10,661 bases of DNA from an uncultured Bacteroides sp. (GCA_900557355.1 USSR01000185.1:1-10661), one strand, 5' to 3'; counted from the stretch's first letter, positions 1 through 9,064 are shown. The notes: generated from the sequence alone by a model not told the origin. A program made the numbers and translations.

Positions 1-39
1 CGGTAGGGAAAAGAACAAGGAAGGGAGAAAACTCTTTCC

Positions 40-47
40 TATTTTTG
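40..47 (+). promoter_or_regulatory. Possible -7 promoter element for the M48 gene
   Basis: TATTTTTG matches the Bacteroides sigma-ABfr -7 consensus TAnnTTTG and lies about 50 nt upstream of the first start codon on the same strand. No TTG/TTTG -33 element is visible 19-21 nt further upstream, so the assignment rests on one half of the promoter and is weak. Confidence 0.35.
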
Positions 48-98
48 TATCAGCAATTTTGATAGTAAGCCAATAGTACGAACCATAAACAAATCCAT

Positions 99-1619
99 AT
101 GAAACATCTTATTACTTTCGTCTTCCTCGCCGTCCTCTTCTCTACGACAGGGTTCGCCGCTAAGCCGAAAGACTTGAGCGGTCCGATTGCACTAAAGGGT
201 GAATTACAACAGCAGTATGAAAATTATCCGGTCGGCACTCCCGTGGTGATCCGGAAGGTGGTGACAATGAAATCGGCAGAACAGTCAGGCTCCGACATTT
301 TCTATGCAACCGAAATCAATGGCATGCAATTCGCAGTACCTTCTTCCGCCCTGAAAGCCATAAAACTCTCACCTCCCGAAACCAATCAAGAGTTTTGGCA
401 ACAAACCTATTTGAAACAACACTTATATGAGTACTTTAGTGACCGGGGCTACCACTCTAAGCTACGAAAGGAAGTGGACGAAGAATGCCGGGATTATCTG
501 TATAAGTTGGAAGACATCGGCTATGAGGATGATTTCATCACTTCGTATGTACAAAGTATTTTTGCGAAACTGACCGCTACCGGTATTGACGCCAATCGCA
601 GTGAACGGCTGAACGTGCGCATCATCCAATCACCCGAACCAGATGCTTACATGCTGCCCAACGGAACTATGTTGATCAGTACCGGTCTGCTTTGTACACT
701 TGATTCGGAAGATGAACTTGCCGCCATTATCGCCAATGAAATGTCGCACTTCGTACTGGACCACCAGATAAACAATATCCATCGTGCGGAACGTCGTGCC
801 AAACGGGCTGCTTTTTGGGGAACGGTGCTTGCCGTCACTGCCGAAGTAGCTTTGGAAGTAGCATATTGGGATGACGATGACACAGCTTTAGGAGTGGGTG
901 CTGTTGCCAGTATAGGAAGCGTTGCCGCCCTACTGAATGTAAATGTGGTGAACCGTCTGGGAATGAATTACAAAAATAACCAGGAATATGCAGCCGACCG
1001 GGTCTCACGTGAGTTATTGGAATTCAAGGGCATGAATCCTGATGGATTGGCGTCTGCACTTTCCAAAGTAATCGGCTACTACAACATGCAGCACAACGGT
1101 AATAACCTGCTCCGCTACGGTAGCATCGACAATCTGAAAAAGCGAATAGACAAAGCAGGCAAGGCAGAAAATCAAAGTAGCCGGACTTACCTTAAAGCAA
1201 CATCGGACGTAGTAACTTTCAATGCAGCTATGAATATGGCAGACCAACGATATGAAGAAACTGCACGATTAATACAAAAGAATATCAATAACAACCTGGC
1301 CACTGACCATGACTACGTTATCTTAGCAAAATCACAGATGGCACTCTACAACACAGAGGAGGCAAATGAAGAATGCGCCACTCTACTTTGGAAGGCCAAA
1401 GAACTGGCAGGAGACAGTCCTAATCTTGATATATATAAACAGGAAATTCTACTGTTAATGCGCATGAACAAGCAAGCGAAAGCCGCCAGCACTTTGAAAG
1501 AATATCTGGAATTACTTTCCCGATATCAGGAGCAAGGAATGCAAGGAGAAGAGGAAGAATGGACAAACAAAGAAATAGCCTGGGCTAATCAATTATTAGA
1601 TAAGATCAGCAGACTCTAA
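99..1619 (+). CDS. Secreted M48-family metallopeptidase homologue with altered zinc motif (NEMSH)
   Basis: Residues 1-20 form a signal peptide (charged MKH, hydrophobic core, likely cleavage after GFA at 20). There is no lipobox cysteine, so a periplasmic or secreted protein is expected. The M48 peptidase core spans about 145-345: a MLPNGTMLISTGLL segment (185-198) precedes the helix where M48 enzymes carry HEXXH, and the glutamate helix NQEYAADR (294-301) supplies the usual third ligand E296 and conserved D300. The first histidine of HEXXH is replaced: the motif is N213-E214-M-S-H217, with codon AAT at 735-737. Two hydrophobic stretches (about 238-256 and 264-283) lie between the two zinc helices, as in other M48 proteins. 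Residues about 365-505 look like TPR-type helical repeats. The family degrades or chaperones envelope proteins (BepA and Oma1 relatives). Whether this member still binds zinc is unclear. It is a single-gene unit that ends at the terminator at 1622-1661. Confidence 0.85.
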   Translation: MKHLITFVFLAVLFSTTGFAAKPKDLSGPIALKGELQQQYENYPVGTPVVIRKVVTMKSAEQSGSDIFYATEINGMQFAVPSSALKAIKLSPPETNQEFWQQTYLKQHLYEYFSDRGYHSKLRKEVDEECRDYLYKLEDIGYEDDFITSYVQSIFAKLTATGIDANRSERLNVRIIQSPEPDAYMLPNGTMLISTGLLCTLDSEDELAAIIANEMSHFVLDHQINNIHRAERRAKRAAFWGTVLAVTAEVALEVAYWDDDDTALGVGAVASIGSVAALLNVNVVNRLGMNYKNNQEYAADRVSRELLEFKGMNPDGLASALSKVIGYYNMQHNGNNLLRYGSIDNLKKRIDKAGKAENQSSRTYLKATSDVVTFNAAMNMADQRYEETARLIQKNINNNLATDHDYVILAKSQMALYNTEEANEECATLLWKAKELAGDSPNLDIYKQEILLLMRMNKQAKAASTLKEYLELLSRYQEQGMQGEEEEWTNKEIAWANQLLDKISRL

Positions 1620-1621
1620 CG

Positions 1622-1661
1622 AATAAGGGCACCTGAATTTTACAGTTCAGGCGCCCTTATT
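1622..1661. terminator. Bidirectional terminator between the M48 gene and gcvT
   Basis: AATAAGGGC (1622-1630) pairs with GCCCTTATT (1653-1661), and CCTGAA (1632-1637) with TTCAGG (1646-1651). There is one A-C mismatch and an 8-nt loop. The arm ends in A/T-rich sequence on both strands. It lies between two convergent genes, 2 nt after the M48 stop codon and 21 nt beyond the gcvT stop, so it probably stops transcription from both sides. Confidence 0.85.
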
Positions 1662-1682
1662 TATTTTACAACTCCGTATACT

Positions 1683-2769
1683 TTATTTACGGAATGGAGG
1701 CCGAACCACTACGGCTTTCAGCTTGCGCCCACGCATGTCAATGCTAATTTCCGTACCTACCTTGCTATATTCCGGTTTTACATAGCCCATACCGATACCA
1801 ATCTTACGAGTAGGCGACATGGTACCTGAAGTTACTACTCCGATAGCTTCGCCTTCTGTATTGAACAGCTCATATCCATGACGCGGAATGCCACGGTCCA
1901 CCATTTCGAAACCGACCAGCTTACGGACAGTACCTTCCGCCTTTTGCTTCTCCAATGCCGGGCGATTGGTAAAGTTCTTACCTTCCACAAACTTGGTAAT
2001 CCAACCTAATCCCGCTTCAATAGGTGATGTCGTATCATCCAGATCATTGCCATACAGACAGAAGCCCATTTCCAGACGAAGCGTATCGCGTGCACCCAAG
2101 CCAATCGGCTTAATACCAAACTCTTCACCTGCTTCAAACACGGCATTCCAAATCTTCATGGCAGCTTCGGGATAGAAGTAAAGCTCAAAACCGCCCGACA
2201 CCGGTATAGCCGGTATTGGAAATAATCACATCTTTCTCACCGGCAAACTCACCATGCGTAAAGGTGTAATACGGCAGTTCCGACAAGTTTATGCTCGTCA
2301 GCTTCTGCAAGGCAAGAATGGCCTTCGGACCCTGCACGGCAAGTTGTGCCATGTGGTCGGAAGCATTTTCCAATTCAGCACCTTCGGTATTGTGCGAAAT
2401 ACACCAGTTCCAGTCTTTTTCTATATTCGAAGCATTCACTACCAGCAGATATTTCTCCGACTCATAATGATAAACCAGCAAGTCATCTACAATACCGCCT
2501 TCTTCGTTGGGAAAACAAGTATATTGCACCTTGCCTGGAGTCAGGGCAGCCACATTATTGGAAGTCACTTTCTGAAGAAAAGCCAACGCATTGGGGCCTT
2601 TCACCCAGAATTCTCCCATGTGGGAAACGTCGAATACACCCACAGCATTACAAACGGTGAGGTGTTCATCAATGATACCGGAATATTCTATCGGCATATT
2701 ATATCCCGCAAACTCATGCATCTTAGCACCCAGCGAGATATGTTTTTCTGTAAACGGAGTGGTTTTCAT
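1683..2769 (-). pseudogene. gcvT: Aminomethyltransferase (glycine cleavage T protein), split by a one-base frameshift
   Basis: GcvT moves the methylene group from the aminomethyl-lipoyl H protein to tetrahydrofolate and releases ammonia. The N-terminal part (2769 down to about 2195) has the family features DVSHMGEF (47-54), GKVQYTCF with [11 protein letters not shown], and ends in SNTGYTGVG before running into RF-stop. The C-terminal part continues in another frame with [31 protein letters not shown] and the C-terminal barrel [11 protein letters not shown]. Removing one C from CCC at 2194-2196 restores TGYTGVGGFELY and gives a 361-residue protein of normal family length (1087 nt = 361 codons + stop + 1 base). 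No second lesion was seen. Start MKTTPF is 16 nt from the pepT stop, so the two are probably cotranscribed. The frameshift may be a real mutation or a sequencing or assembly error. If real, the C-terminal piece could begin at GTG (2199-2201) but would lack half the folate site. Confidence 0.9.
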
Positions 2770-2785
2770 GTCTTAAGGTATTAAA

Positions 2786-4009
2786 TTATTTTTTTGCAAC
2801 AAGTTCGGCAATCTTCACGATAACATTCATCGCTTTCTCCATATTCTGGATAGGAGCGAATTCATATCGTCCATGGAAATTCAGGCCACCTGCAAAGATA
2901 TTGGGGCAAGGTAAACCTTTGAAAGAAAGTTGTGCGCCATCCGTACCACCACGGATAGGTTTCACATTCGGTTTCACACCTACAGCCTCCATTGCGGCAA
3001 AAGCCGTATCAATGATATGCATTAACGGTTCAATCTTCTCACGCATATTATAGTATTGGTCACGGAGTTCAAGCGTTGCCGTACCTTCACCATATTCGGC
3101 ATTGATTTCACTGACAAAGCGTTCTATTTTCTTCTTGCGGCTCTCAAAACGGGCACGATCATGATCACGGATAATATAAGCCACTGTGGTCTGCTCTACA
3201 TCACCGTTGAAACTGATGAGATGGTAGAAGCCTTCGTAACCTTCGGTATGTTCGGGCGTTTCATGAGCAGGCAACATGGCACAGAAACGGTTGGCTACAC
3301 GAATTGAATTAATCATCTTATTTTTGGCATAACCCGGATGCACATTGCGACCTTTGAAGGTGATTTTAGCAGATGCCGCATTGAAGTTTTCAAACTCCAA
3401 CTCTCCTACTTCACCGCCATCCATTGTGTAAGCCCAGTCGCAACCGAACTTCTCCACATCGAATTTATGTGCGCCCAATCCTATTTCCTCATCCGGATTG
3501 AAACCGATACGAATCTTGCCATGCTTGATTTCAGGATGTTCTTTCAGGTACACTATCGCAGAAACGATTTCGGCAATACCTGCTTTATCATCTGCGCCCA
3601 ACAATGTCTTGCCATTGGTCACGATCAGGTCTTCACCTTTATGATCCAGCAGCTCAGGGAACTGAGACGGAGAAAGAACTACATTTTCTTCTGCACAGAG
3701 CACGATGTCCGAACCGTCATAGTTTTGAACAATGCGGGGAGATACATCTTTGCCACTCATATCGGGACTGGTGTCCATGTGGGCGATAAAACCAATAGTA
3801 GGTACCGGCTTATCGATATTTGCCGGAAGTGTGGCAAACAAATAGCCATGCTCATCCAGCGTTATGTCTTCCAAACCTAAAGACTCTAATTCTTCTTTCA
3901 GATATTTGGCAAATACCATTTGCCCCGGAGTACTTGGAGTCACCTCTGTCTCTTCACTGGACTGGGTGTCGAAGCTTACATACTTCAAAAAACGTTCTAC
4001 TAAAGCCAT
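2786..4009 (-). CDS. pepT: Peptidase T, cytoplasmic tripeptide aminopeptidase
   Basis: This is a 407-residue M20-family di-zinc aminopeptidase that releases the N-terminal residue of tripeptides. Full family length is present and the metal site is complete: H77 and D79 in AHMDTSPD, bridging D140 in GADDKAG, E174/E175 in NPDEEIG, D197 in TMDGGE and H379 in [10 protein letters not shown], matching the known PepT pattern. The dimerisation (lid) domain lies at about 205-315. No signal peptide is present, so it is cytoplasmic. The start MALVERF is the only plausible one; the leader just upstream carries three tandem TTTATGA heptamers (+ strand). A promoter candidate sits at 4087-4117. gcvT follows after 16 nt, probably on the same transcript, which would link peptide breakdown to glycine catabolism. 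Nothing in the coding region is unusual. Confidence 0.96.
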   Translation of the reverse strand: MALVERFLKYVSFDTQSSEETEVTPSTPGQMVFAKYLKEELESLGLEDITLDEHGYLFATLPANIDKPVPTIGFIAHMDTSPDMSGKDVSPRIVQNYDGSDIVLCAEENVVLSPSQFPELLDHKGEDLIVTNGKTLLGADDKAGIAEIVSAIVYLKEHPEIKHGKIRIGFNPDEEIGLGAHKFDVEKFGCDWAYTMDGGEVGELEFENFNAASAKITFKGRNVHPGYAKNKMINSIRVANRFCAMLPAHETPEHTEGYEGFYHLISFNGDVEQTTVAYIIRDHDRARFESRKKKIERFVSEINAEYGEGTATLELRDQYYNMREKIEPLMHIIDTAFAAMEAVGVKPNVKPIRGGTDGAQLSFKGLPCPNIFAGGLNFHGRYEFAPIQNMEKAMNVIVKIAELVAKK

Positions 4010-4013
4010 ATTA

Positions 4014-4034
4014 TTTATGATTTATGATTTATGA
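4014..4034. repeat. Three tandem copies of the heptamer TTTATGA in the pepT leader
   Basis: TTTATGA occurs at 4014-4020, 4021-4027 and 4028-4034 without gaps, just upstream of the pepT start codon (ATG at 4007-4009 on the minus strand). On the mRNA it reads as repeated UCAUAAA, covering the position where a ribosome would bind. It could be slippage-prone. Confidence 0.8.
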
Positions 4035-4086
4035 TCGAGAACATGAACTACCAATTATCTATCAACAGTAGTCAATAGTTCTGCCG

Positions 4087-4117
4087 TAAAGGTAGAAAAA
4101 GGGGCGTGAACTGCCAA
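4087..4117 (-). promoter_or_regulatory. Candidate pepT-gcvT promoter overlapping a terminator
   Basis: On the minus strand TTG (4115-4117) is followed by a 20-nt spacer and TACCTTTA (4087-4094), which matches the Bacteroides -7 element TAnnTTTG except for the last base. Initiation would fall near 4080, giving a leader of about 70 nt. The -33 element lies in the loop of the terminator hairpin at 4096-4136. Confidence 0.5.
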
Positions 4118-4136
4118 GCAATTCACGCCCCTTTTT
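4096..4136. terminator. Intrinsic terminator after the PurF-like gene
   Basis: A perfect 15-bp inverted repeat pairs AAAAAGGGGCGTGAA (4096-4110) with its exact complement at 4122-4136, around an 11-nt loop. The G/C core is flanked by A and T runs, so the structure ends in a U-tract when transcribed from either strand. It starts 26 nt beyond the stop codon of the PurF-like gene (stop at 4162-4164, minus strand), which it should terminate. Confidence 0.9.
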
Positions 4137-4161
4137 ACAAAATGTTAGTATTTGGAGTTAC

Positions 4162-5574
4162 TCAAAAGCAACTGCTACCATCAAAACAATGTGTACAAAC
4201 CTTACATTTCGGCAATCCGATGGACTCGATGAGAGTTTCCAGGGTATTAAACTTCAAAGTTGTAAGGCCAAAACGCTCGGCAATAATGCTGACCATCTTC
4301 TCATATTCCGGAGAACCGGTAGTGGCATATTTCTCCAGATTCTTATCCGCATCTCCTTCCAGTTCTGCGATAATACGGCGTGTAATCAGTTCCAACGGAC
4401 TCTTGGATGCCGTGAAACCTACAAACGGACAAGCATAAATCAACGGTGGACAAGCAATGCGGATATGTACTTCTTTGGCACCATATTCATACAATACCTT
4501 CACATTATCCCGTAATTGCGTACCCCGTACTATGGAGTCGTCACAGAACAATAAGCGCTTACCTTCCAGCATGGCACGGTTCGGTATCAGCTTCATCTTC
4601 GCCACCAATGAGCGCATCTCCTGCTTACTGGGAGTGAAACTGCGCGGCCATGTCGGTGTATATTTTGAAATGGCACGATGATAAGGAACTCCTTTCCCTT
4701 CGGCATAACCCAAAGCCATACCTACACCGGAATCAGGAATACCGCAAGCACAATCTACTTCAGAATCATCGCTCTGTCCCATCTTCAAACCACTGGTAAA
4801 ACGTACTTCCTCTACATTGCGACCTTCATAGCAAGAAGTAGGAAAACCGTAATATACCCACAGGAAAGAACAAATCTGCATCTTTTCCTCCGGCTTCCGA
4901 AGTTGTTCCACCCCATCGGCAGTCATACGAACAATCTCTCCCGGACCGAGATAGCGGTCTATTTCATAATCCAGATTCGGGAAACTGCTTGACTCACTGG
5001 TTGCAGCGTATGCCCCTTCTTTCCGGCCGATTACAATCGGAGTGCGTCCCCACTTGTCACGAGCCGCAATGATACTGCCATCTTCTGATAACAGCAGCAT
5101 AGAGCAAGAGCCTTTGACACGGTGGTAAACATTTTCTATACCTTCCACAAAAGTTTTTCCTTGTATGATGAGTAGTGAGATAAGCTCAGTTTGATTGGTA
5201 TTGCCTGAACTCAGTTCAGCGAAGTGCATATTTTGGGAAAGTAGTTCTGCTTCTATTTCTTCCAGATTCACAATTTTGGCTACTGTTACAATGGCGAAGC
5301 GTCCGAGGTGGGAGTTAATGATGATGGGTTGCGGGTCTGTGTCGCTGATGATTCCTATTCCGACATTTCCTTTAAACTTATCCAGTTCGTCTTCAAACTT
5401 GGTTCGGAAATAAGTGCTCTCCAAGTTATGAATGGATCGGGCAAACATACCCTCTTCTGCATCATACGTGGCAAGTCCGCCCCGCTTAGTTCCTAAATGT
5501 GAATTATAATCTGTACCGTAAAATAAATCCGTCACACAGCTCGCTTTGGAGACTGTCCCGAAAAATCCTCCCAT
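4162..5574 (-). CDS. PurF-like amidophosphoribosyltransferase homologue with degenerate glutaminase domain
   Basis: This 470-residue protein has the two-domain PurF layout: an N-terminal class II glutaminase fold (1-230) and a C-terminal type I phosphoribosyltransferase domain. The PRPP loop LLFCDDSIVRGT (341-352), PDSGVGMALGYAEG (280-293) and RSFTPSKQEMR (311-321) follow the family closely. C235, C382 (or C375), C457 and C460 match the [4Fe-4S] ligands of Bacillus-type PurF. The glutaminase site does not: the nucleophile cysteine after Met is glycine (MGGFFG), and by hand alignment R73 becomes I75, N101-G102 become V98-A99 and D127 becomes Q128. A stop codon (TAA) lies four codons upstream of the ATG, so no longer start restores the cysteine. 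It probably binds PRPP, using free ammonia or a partner glutaminase, or makes a different product. A canonical PurF is presumably encoded elsewhere. It is a single-gene unit with its own terminator, and the purF symbol is withheld because activity is doubtful. Confidence 0.85.
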   Translation of the reverse strand: MGGFFGTVSKASCVTDLFYGTDYNSHLGTKRGGLATYDAEEGMFARSIHNLESTYFRTKFEDELDKFKGNVGIGIISDTDPQPIIINSHLGRFAIVTVAKIVNLEEIEAELLSQNMHFAELSSGNTNQTELISLLIIQGKTFVEGIENVYHRVKGSCSMLLLSEDGSIIAARDKWGRTPIVIGRKEGAYAATSESSSFPNLDYEIDRYLGPGEIVRMTADGVEQLRKPEEKMQICSFLWVYYGFPTSCYEGRNVEEVRFTSGLKMGQSDDSEVDCACGIPDSGVGMALGYAEGKGVPYHRAISKYTPTWPRSFTPSKQEMRSLVAKMKLIPNRAMLEGKRLLFCDDSIVRGTQLRDNVKVLYEYGAKEVHIRIACPPLIYACPFVGFTASKSPLELITRRIIAELEGDADKNLEKYATTGSPEYEKMVSIIAERFGLTTLKFNTLETLIESIGLPKCKVCTHCFDGSSCF

Positions 5575-5614
5575 AAATCCTATTATTTATTATTGATTTT
5601 AGTATTGACGGGCA

Positions 5615-5622
5615 CAAAGGTA
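5615..5622 (-). promoter_or_regulatory. Possible -7 promoter element for the PurF-like gene
   Basis: The minus strand reads TACCTTTG, an exact match to TAnnTTTG, 40 nt upstream of the start codon. No TTG -33 element is found at 19-21 nt spacing. The resulting leader of about 35 nt is too short for a riboswitch such as the purine or PRPP type, and none is visible. Confidence 0.45.
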
Positions 5623-5755
5623 CAAAGAAGTTTCTTCTCCACATTACTTTCCAACGAGACAAATTCTAAAAAAACTTATTTTTATGCAGGTTTCCGAACA
5701 GCAGATTGAACGTTTTGTTTAATTCGCAGATAAAAGAAATCAGGTTGAAAAGAAC

Positions 5756-5799
5756 AAAAAGGAGGCTGAACTCAAAAAAACTATTTTGAGACAGCCCCC
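5756..5799 (-). terminator. Intrinsic terminator downstream of the GH97 gene
   Basis: On the minus strand GGGGGCTG pairs with CAGCCTCC (one mismatch) and CTCAAAA with TTTTGAG, with a small internal loop between the two stems. The hairpin is followed by TTTTT (5756-5760 on +). It lies about 70 nt beyond the GH97 stop codon and before the PurF-like promoter, so it separates these two units. Confidence 0.8.
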
Positions 5800-5867
5800 A
5801 ACCTAATGCCTGATAAGAACTTCTTTCTACCCTAATTTTAAGGATTTTCTCAATCCGAAACTATTTC

Positions 5868-8042
<2,175 letters not shown>

Positions 8043-8063
8043 TTAATATAGATATTCCGAACA

Positions 8064-8071
8064 CAAATATA
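8064..8071 (-). promoter_or_regulatory. Candidate -7 promoter element for the GH97 gene
   Basis: The minus strand reads TATATTTG, an exact match to TAnnTTTG, about 34 nt upstream of the GH97 start codon. The expected -33 TTG at 19-21 nt is missing, which could mean that an activator is needed. Confidence 0.5.
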
Positions 8072-8114
8072 AGGAGTAAACAGGTAAGAGCGGAAGTTAA
8101 TGGATAAAAAGGTG

Positions 8115-8137
8115 AATGATTCATTAACAAACGTTTG
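8115..8137. promoter_or_regulatory. Adjacent palindromes AATGATTCATT and CAAACGTTTG upstream of GH97
   Basis: AATGATTCATT (8115-8125) is an odd-length perfect palindrome, and CAAACGTTTG (8128-8137) is an even one centred on CG. They are 2 nt apart and lie 44-66 nt upstream of the candidate GH97 -7 box. CG-centred AAACGTTT sites are typical operators of LacI-family sugar regulators, but no such regulator is encoded in the window, so the role is inferred. Confidence 0.4.
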
Positions 8138-8187
8138 CATGAAATTGGTGTGCGATGAATAAGAAGTTAAAACTCCGGGGAAATTAG

Positions 8188-8208
8188 AGGAGTTACTTAC
8201 TAACTCCT
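8188..8208 (-). terminator. Hairpin downstream of the HU-like gene, possible weak terminator
   Basis: AGGAGTTA (8188-8195) and TAACTCCT (8201-8208) form a perfect 8-bp stem with a 5-nt loop, 28 nt beyond the HU-like stop codon. On the minus strand the stem is followed by CTAATTTCC rather than a clear U-run, so termination is uncertain and some readthrough into GH97 is possible. Confidence 0.45.
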
Positions 8209-8236
8209 GCTAATCCTCCCTGAGTAAGAATAAAGG

Positions 8237-8719
8237 TTATCCCAAAGGATCATCGACGATGCCGCCATCACCGCCCGAAGGCTTGGAGCCGCCATTATTG
8301 TCAGTGTCTCCACCGTCTGTATAGTCCGTGTCCGGCATCACCATTCGGGTAATGCTCATATTCCCCAGCATCTGGCTGAAGTTCTTTCCCGGGCAAAAGA
8401 GAATACGCTTGCGGACAATGTTGCTTGCCGTAACTCCCTCCTGTGTATCTGCCGACTTGCCGACAAATGAAGGGCGAAAACGTCCGAAGTCTCCCAGTAC
8501 AACCGTCTTTCCGTCATCAATCTCTTCGGACATGATGTCTACCAAGCCCACGGCTACCAAATCGACAATCTTGCGGTGAATGCCCAAAATGCGGCTCACC
8601 TTTGTGCACAACTTATCAAAATCCAACTCGCCTGCTCCCACGGATTTGGCGACATATTTTTCGGTTTTAGTCTTGTCAAAACCGAAAACGCGTTTAGCTA
8701 CTACATATTGAAGTCCCAT
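8237..8719 (-). CDS. HU-related DNA-binding protein with acidic Gly/Asp tail
   Basis: A 160-residue protein of the HU-related group common in Bacteroidetes. Residues 1-125 follow the HU/IHF layout: an N-terminal helical dimerisation part (about 32-65, with KLCTKVSRILGIHRKIVDLVAVGLVDIM), then the strand-turn LGDFGRFRPSF (75-85), the counterpart of the HU GDFG motif that leads into the DNA-binding arm, and an arm-like segment rich in R/K (about 86-112, NIVRKRILFCPG). An extra N-terminal MGLQYVVAKRVFG precedes the core, as in HU-related proteins and unlike the 90-residue HU. Residues about 129-160 are a low-complexity tail of Gly, Asp, Asn and Ser, probably disordered. It probably binds DNA as a dimer in nucleoid organisation. 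The ATG has no Shine-Dalgarno sequence. The gene has a strong promoter (8846-8876) and a leader of about 120 nt that can fold. Confidence 0.85.
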   Translation of the reverse strand: MGLQYVVAKRVFGFDKTKTEKYVAKSVGAGELDFDKLCTKVSRILGIHRKIVDLVAVGLVDIMSEEIDDGKTVVLGDFGRFRPSFVGKSADTQEGVTASNIVRKRILFCPGKNFSQMLGNMSITRMVMPDTDYTDGGDTDNNGGSKPSGGDGGIVDDPLG

Positions 8720-8840
8720 AATTTTTAATGTTTTAAATGATTAATATAATAAGGTGAAGAGCCGAAGCTCCCCTCTCCTTCAAGAACCGGAAATCCATCG
8801 CGAGGCCTCAACGAACGGGCTGCCGTTTTCTTGAATTCGA
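8720..8840 (-). other. Structured 5' leader of the HU-like gene
   Basis: This is the predicted transcribed leader of about 120 nt. It contains two inverted repeats: TTCAAGAA (8779-8786) with TTCTTGAA (8828-8835), extended by CGG/CCG inside a small bulge, and GAGC-cgaa-GCTC (8759-8770), which in RNA is a stem capped by a UUCG tetraloop. AAGG (8751-8754) can also pair with CCTT (8777-8780), overlapping the first stem by two bases, so the two folds may compete. No known riboswitch was recognised. It could be a cis-regulatory element. Confidence 0.5.
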
Positions 8841-8845
8841 CGTTG

Positions 8846-8876
8846 CAAAGTTAGGGTGGGAAGTCTGCAAATGCAA
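8846..8876 (-). promoter_or_regulatory. Promoter of the HU-like gene
   Basis: On the minus strand TTG (8874-8876), a spacer of exactly 20 nt and TAACTTTG (8846-8853) match the Bacteroides -33/-7 consensus TTG-N(19-21)-TAnnTTTG. This is the best promoter in the window. Initiation is expected near 8840. Confidence 0.75.
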
Positions 8877-8880
8877 GAAA

Positions 8881-9064
8881 ACATCATCTACAACCAATCA
8901 TGTTAAATCATTCATAAACAAGCACTTGCAAAAGTATAGTCTCTACAAGCAAAAAAGAGAGTATCTACAGAAAAGAGAAGAGAAAGGAGGCAATCTCTAC
9001 AAGAGAGGTAGCTAAACAACTGATTATCAATAATGGGGATTTTCAGTATCTCTACAATATACGC
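8881..9064. repeat. Non-coding stretch with five spaced TCTACAA motifs
   Basis: No ORF is seen between the HU promoter and the DUF1963 terminator. Four exact TCTACAA copies (8887, 8942, 8996, 9051) are spaced 55, 54 and 55 nt apart, and a variant TCTACAG lies at 8964. Three of the exact copies are preceded by C (CTCTACAA). The sequence is A/G-rich in between. It lies directly upstream of the HU promoter, so it could be a binding array or a decayed repeat. Confidence 0.65.

Noticed and set aside
2254..2784. Open frame on the + strand opposite gcvT
   Set aside because: Fully antisense to the conserved GcvT N-terminal half, with no family features.
3338..3880. Open frame on the + strand opposite pepT
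   Set aside because: Antisense to the conserved zinc-site region of PepT. The Cys/Phe/His-rich translation is typical of a shadow frame.
5575..5614. Riboswitch upstream of the PurF-like gene
   Set aside because: The leader is about 35-40 nt and A/T-rich with no stem structure, too short for a known purine-related riboswitch.
5684..5722. Tiny + strand ORF (MQVSEQQIERFV) between the PurF-like and GH97 genes, with a further open stretch after its stop
   Set aside because: Only 12 codons, no clear promoter, and the continuation runs into the GH97 terminator. It could be a gene remnant but nothing supports expression.
8881..9064. CRISPR array
   Set aside because: The repeated unit is only 7 nt and the spacing holds no longer conserved repeat. 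No cas gene is present.
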